Shown here one piece after another: positions 61,038 through 64,000 of a stretch of 64,000 bases of DNA (positions are counted from its first letter, which is position 1; each line of letters opens with the position of its first letter). The notes under the pieces are model-generated. The model saw nothing but the letters and a program-made list of their open reading frames with translations, made no database searches and was not told the origin of the DNA. The stretch lies in the NCBI RefSeq assembly GCF_004634385.1, contig NZ_CP037895.1:2083245-2147244 (forward strand), in the 5' to 3' direction. This DNA is from Thermaerobacter sp. FW80 (GTDB lineage Bacteria; Bacillota; Sulfobacillia; Thermaerobacterales; Thermaerobacteraceae). Made by a program: the position numbers and the translations under genes.

Positions 61038-61988
61038 GTGCGATGGCCGGAGCGGGTGACGGTGCGCGAGGTCGGGCCCCGCGACGGGCTCCAGGCCGAG
61101 GAGCGCGTGCTGTCCACCGACGCGAAGGTGCGCCTGATCGACGCGCTGACGGAGGCGGGGTTCCGGCGCATCGAGGTGACCTCCTTCGTCCACCCGGGGG
61201 CGATCCCCCAGCTGGCGGACGCCGAGGCGGTGATGGCCCGCATCCGACGGCGACCCGGCGTGGTGTACAGCGCCCTGGTCCCCAATCTGCGGGGCGCCGA
61301 GCGCGCCCTGGCCTGCGGGGTCGACGAGGTCACCCTGTTCGTCTCGGCCAGCGAGACCCATAACCGGCACAACGTGCGGCGCAGCATCGCCGAGTCCCTC
61401 GCCGGGTTCGTCCCGGTGGCCGAGCGGGTGGCGGCGGCCGGCGTCCGGCTCACGGGCTACGTGGTCACGGCCTTCGGCTGCCCGTACGAGGGGGACGTGC
61501 CGGAGGAACGGGTGGAGCGCATCGTGGCGGCCTACCGCGACCTGGGGGCGGTGGCCGTCTACCTGGGCGACACCACCGGCATGGCGAACCCCGCCCAGGT
61601 GTACCGCCTGTGCACCCGCCTGCGCGGGCGCTTTCCGGACCTGGAGCTGGGGCTGCACTTCCACAACACCCGCGGGGCGGCCCTGGCCAACGTGGTGGCG
61701 GGATTGCAGGCGGGCGTCACCGTCTACGACGGGGCGGTGGGCGGGCTGGGGGGGTGTCCCTACGCGCCGGGGGCCACGGGCAACGTGGCCACCGAGGACC
61801 TGGTGCACATGCTCGAGGAGATGGGGATCGCCACGGGGGTCGACCTGGATCGATTGCTGGCGGCGGCTCGTCTGGCCCAGGAGCTGATCGGACGGGAGCT
61901 GCCCGGCTTCGTCCTCAAGGCGGGCAAGCGCAGCGACCTGGTGCGGGCGGTGCGGGCGCGGGAGGCCGCAGGGCCCCAGGGGGGTTAG
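61038..61988 (+). CDS. Hydroxymethylglutaryl-CoA lyase
   Basis: Splits HMG-CoA into acetyl-CoA and acetoacetate, the end of leucine degradation. 316 residues from GTG 61038 (GGGGAGGGGATGG upstream). TIM-barrel HMGL-like signatures: VREVGPRDGLQAEE with the catalytic Arg/Asp, IEVTSFVHPGAIPQLADAEAV, GYVVTAFGCPYEGDV, GLHFHNTRGAALANVVAGLQ with metal-binding His residues, and the catalytic-Cys signature GGLGGCPYAPGATGN. The carboxylase and hydratase of the pathway are not in the window. Confidence 0.94.
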   Translation: MRWPERVTVREVGPRDGLQAEERVLSTDAKVRLIDALTEAGFRRIEVTSFVHPGAIPQLADAEAVMARIRRRPGVVYSALVPNLRGAERALACGVDEVTLFVSASETHNRHNVRRSIAESLAGFVPVAERVAAAGVRLTGYVVTAFGCPYEGDVPEERVERIVAAYRDLGAVAVYLGDTTGMANPAQVYRLCTRLRGRFPDLELGLHFHNTRGAALANVVAGLQAGVTVYDGAVGGLGGCPYAPGATGNVATEDLVHMLEEMGIATGVDLDRLLAAARLAQELIGRELPGFVLKAGKRSDLVRAVRAREAAGPQGG

Positions 61989-62015
61989 CTTGGCGAAGGA
62001 GGCGAGGGGATTCCC

Positions 62016-63305
62016 ATGGGGTTCGACGGCGGGCACCCGCATCGGCGGCGGGCCGGCGCCGCGGCGCGGCGCCGGCGGGCGAGGCGGCAGGGTCTCCTGG
62101 CGGTGCTGGGACTCGTCCTCGTGCTGACGGTGTTGCTGGCCGGGGGGCCGGCAGGGCCGCAGGCGGCGGCGCAGGAGGGGGCGCCGGCCGCCGCCGCCGC
62201 GGCCCCGGCCGATCTCCGGATCCAGGCGCGGTCGGCCCTGCTGGTCGACGCCGTCACCGGCCAGGAGCTCTACGCCCAGGACCCCGACCGGCGCGTGCCG
62301 CCGGCCAGCCTGGCGAAGATCATGACCCTCGACCTGGTCTTCCACGCCCTGGAGCAGGGCAAGATCGCCCTGGACCAGGAGGTGACGGTCAGCGAGGCGG
62401 CGTGGCGGCTCTCGGTGCAGGCGGGCATCGGCGGGCCCTCGGCCATGTTCCTGCGGGTGGGGGAGCGGGTCCGCATCGAGGACCTGATCCGCGGCGTCGC
62501 GGTGGCCTCGGGCAACGACGCCTCCCTGGTGCTGGCGGAGGCGGTGGCCGGCAGCGAGCAGGCCTTCGTCGCGATGATGAACCGGCACGCCGCGGAGATC
62601 GGCCTGCAGGCGTCGCGCTTCAGCAACAGCCACGGCCTGCCGGGCGGGGAGCAGCACGTCACCGCGCGGGACATGGCCCGACTGGCCCTGCACGTGCTCG
62701 CGGCGCACCCCGAGATCCTCGAGTACACCAGCCAGAAGACCTTCACGTGGAAGGACTTCGCGCCGCAGCCCAACTACAACCGCCTGCTCTTCCGCGATCG
62801 GCGGGTCGACGGGCTGAAGACGGGGCACCTCGCCGCGGCGGGCTTCCACGTGGTCGCCACCGCCAAGGAGGGCGAGCGCCGGCTGGTCGCCGTCGTGCTG
62901 GGTGCGGCCAGCGACGCGCTGCGGGTCCGCGAGGCCCAGCGGCTGCTGGACTACGGCTTCCAGCAGTTCACCAACACCCGCGTCGCCTTCGGCGAGGGGG
63001 GCCGCCAGGTGGTGCCGGTGTACAAGGGGGCCCGCCCTCGGGTCACCGTGGAGCCGGCGGCGTCGCCGGTGGTGACGGTGCCGAAGACCGAGGCCGGCGA
63101 GGTGCGCACCCGGGTCGAGCTTCGCGACCCGCTGGTGGCGCCGCTGGCGCAGGGGGCGCGGGTCGGGACCCTGACCATCGAGGACGCCCGCGGCCGGGTG
63201 CTGCGCACGGTGCCGCTGGTGACGGCGGAGGCCGTCCCGCGGGGCGGGCTCTTCCGCGTGTTCTGGGACAGCGTGCGGCTGCTCTTCCGCGACCTGTTCG
63301 CCTGA
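62016..63305 (+). CDS. D-alanyl-D-alanine carboxypeptidase (DacB/DacF-type PBP5)
   Basis: Low-molecular-weight penicillin-binding protein trimming peptidoglycan stem peptides; DacB and DacF act in spore cortex, DacA in vegetative cells. 429 residues from ATG 62016. Very basic N-terminus, hydrophobic signal segment (about 27-45), likely cleavage near AAAQEG. Active-site set complete: S98-L-A-K101, S165-G-N167, K268-T-G270. A C-terminal beta domain and a final amphipathic helix (FRVFWDSVRLLFRDLF) for membrane attachment. Which of the Dac paralogues it is cannot be told. Confidence 0.95.
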   Translation: MGFDGGHPHRRRAGAAARRRRARRQGLLAVLGLVLVLTVLLAGGPAGPQAAAQEGAPAAAAAAPADLRIQARSALLVDAVTGQELYAQDPDRRVPPASLAKIMTLDLVFHALEQGKIALDQEVTVSEAAWRLSVQAGIGGPSAMFLRVGERVRIEDLIRGVAVASGNDASLVLAEAVAGSEQAFVAMMNRHAAEIGLQASRFSNSHGLPGGEQHVTARDMARLALHVLAAHPEILEYTSQKTFTWKDFAPQPNYNRLLFRDRRVDGLKTGHLAAAGFHVVATAKEGERRLVAVVLGAASDALRVREAQRLLDYGFQQFTNTRVAFGEGGRQVVPVYKGARPRVTVEPAASPVVTVPKTEAGEVRTRVELRDPLVAPLAQGARVGTLTIEDARGRVLRTVPLVTAEAVPRGGLFRVFWDSVRLLFRDLFA

Positions 63306-63380
63306 GGCGTCGGGGATCGGCGCGGGGCGGCGCGGCGCCCGGGCTCGACGGCAGGATGGGCAAGGGTTGGAGGGATCGAC

Positions 63381-64000
63381 GTGACGGTGACGGTGGCCGA
63401 GGTCGGCCGGCACGAGGGCGAGGCGGTGGAACTGGCCGGCTGGGTCTACAACCGCCGGTCCAGCGGGCGCATCGCCTTCCTGCTGCTGCGCGACGGCACG
63501 GGCGTCATCCAGTGCGTCCTCAGCCGCGATCGGGTGGGCGACCAGGGCCTGGCGGTGTTCGAACGGCTGACCCAGGAGTCGTCCTGCCGGGTGCGCGGGC
63601 GGGTGCGGGCGGACCGGCGCGCCCCGGGCGGCTACGAGATCGAGGTCACCGACCTCGAGCCGGTCCACGTGGCCGAGGACTACCCGATCAAGCTCAAGGA
63701 GCACGGCGTGGACTTCCTGATGGATCACCGCCACCTGTGGATCCGCACGCCGCGCCAGAACGCCATCCTGCGGGTGCGGGCGGCGGTCATGGCGCTGGCC
63801 GCCGAGATCCTGGCCCAGGAGGGGTTCGTCCGGGTCGACGCGCCGATCCTGACGCCGTCGGCCCCGGAGGGCACGACGAACCTGTTCGAGACCGACTACT
63901 TCGGGGAGAAGGCCTATCTCTCCCAGAGCGGCCAGCTGTACATGGAGGCCGCGTGCATGGCGCTGGGGAAGGTCTACTGTCTCGGGCCCACCTTCCGCGC
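63381..64000 (+). CDS. asnS: Asparaginyl-tRNA synthetase, N-terminal part (3' end outside window)
   Basis: Class IIb synthetase. The frame starts at GTG 63381 (GGAGGG upstream) and runs off the window after about 206 codons. OB-fold anticodon domain: [30 protein letters not shown]. Then [22 protein letters not shown], motif 1 region [33 protein letters not shown], and [28 protein letters not shown], which is the AsnS form (AspS would read differently at the F-x-T-x-YFG element). Confidence 0.93.
   Translation, partial: MTVTVAEVGRHEGEAVELAGWVYNRRSSGRIAFLLLRDGTGVIQCVLSRDRVGDQGLAVFERLTQESSCRVRGRVRADRRAPGGYEIEVTDLEPVHVAEDYPIKLKEHGVDFLMDHRHLWIRTPRQNAILRVRAAVMALAAEILAQEGFVRVDAPILTPSAPEGTTNLFETDYFGEKAYLSQSGQLYMEAACMALGKVYCLGPTFR

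Noticed and set aside
1-64000. Prophage, CRISPR-Cas, toxin-antitoxin or defence system
   Set aside because: No integrase, phage structural gene, cas gene or toxin-like pair was found; the only mobile element is the single IS. No tRNA or rRNA genes were recognised.

Overview
The window reads as one continuous stretch of a very GC-rich (by eye about three quarters G+C) endospore-forming, flagellated Firmicute. Flagellar genes (flhF, flhG, sigD), dipicolinate synthase (dpaA/dpaB), YlmC/YlzJ/TepA-type sporulation-region genes and an SpoIIIE/FtsK translocase occur in an order very close to the sigD-rpsB-...-spoIIIE region of Bacillus subtilis. The composition and protein character suggest a Thermaerobacter-like organism; this is an inference, not a database result.

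Layout. 1-4491: end of a flagellar/motility operon (partial flhF, flhG, a PilZ protein, sigD, two unknown genes). 4553-6158: a complete ISLre2-type insertion sequence with 24-bp terminal inverted repeats and a perfect 9-bp target duplication, placed 8 bp upstream of the rpsB -35 box. 6167-12075: rpsB-tsf-pyrH-frr, a small PASTA-like gene, uppS, cdsA. 12759-19345: dxr-rseP-ispG-proS (isoprenoid precursors, membrane protease, prolyl-tRNA synthetase). 19523-20794: an MgtC/DUF4010-type membrane protein. 21392-31348: rimP-nusA-ylxR-ylxQ-infB-ylxP-rbfA-nrnA-truB. 31359-35262: ribF, rpsO, pnp. 35414-38414: M16 peptidase, dut, ylmC, a stress-protein-like gene. 38654-44919: dapB-dpaA-dpaB-asd-dapG-dapA (lysine/diaminopimelate pathway joined to spore dipicolinate synthesis). 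45460-52982: RNase J, TepA, YlzJ, uppP, ftsK/spoIIIE. 53163-59509: a less conserved block with two paralogous GH18 proteins (one lacking catalytic residues) flanking a minus-strand operon (36-aa membrane peptide, 2-hydroxyacid dehydrogenase, phosphosulfolactate synthase-like protein) and a ClpP-fold membrane protease. 59669-64000: acyl-CoA dehydrogenase, HMG-CoA lyase, a D,D-carboxypeptidase and the start of asnS.

How the genes work together: most of the window is translation, RNA processing and decay, and envelope precursor supply, with the aspartate-semialdehyde pathway feeding both peptidoglycan and dipicolinate. Many proteins carry long Gly/Ala/Pro-rich or acidic tails and linkers, and spacers hold degenerate GC-rich repeats. 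Control signals stand out because they are AT-rich islands: promoters before rpsB, rimP, rpsO, dapB, rnj, tepA and uppP, and terminator or attenuator hairpins before rimP, proS, pnp and the M16 peptidase gene.

The most unusual points are: an 11-bp sequence (CCGGTTCGTCC) present 11 times in either orientation and in several reading frames; an apparent ATC start codon for RNase J preceded by an operator-like palindrome and a structured leader; an IS whose transposase ribosome site is buried in a stem-loop; and a GH18 paralogue with the catalytic Glu replaced by Gln. No tRNA, rRNA or CRISPR array was seen.
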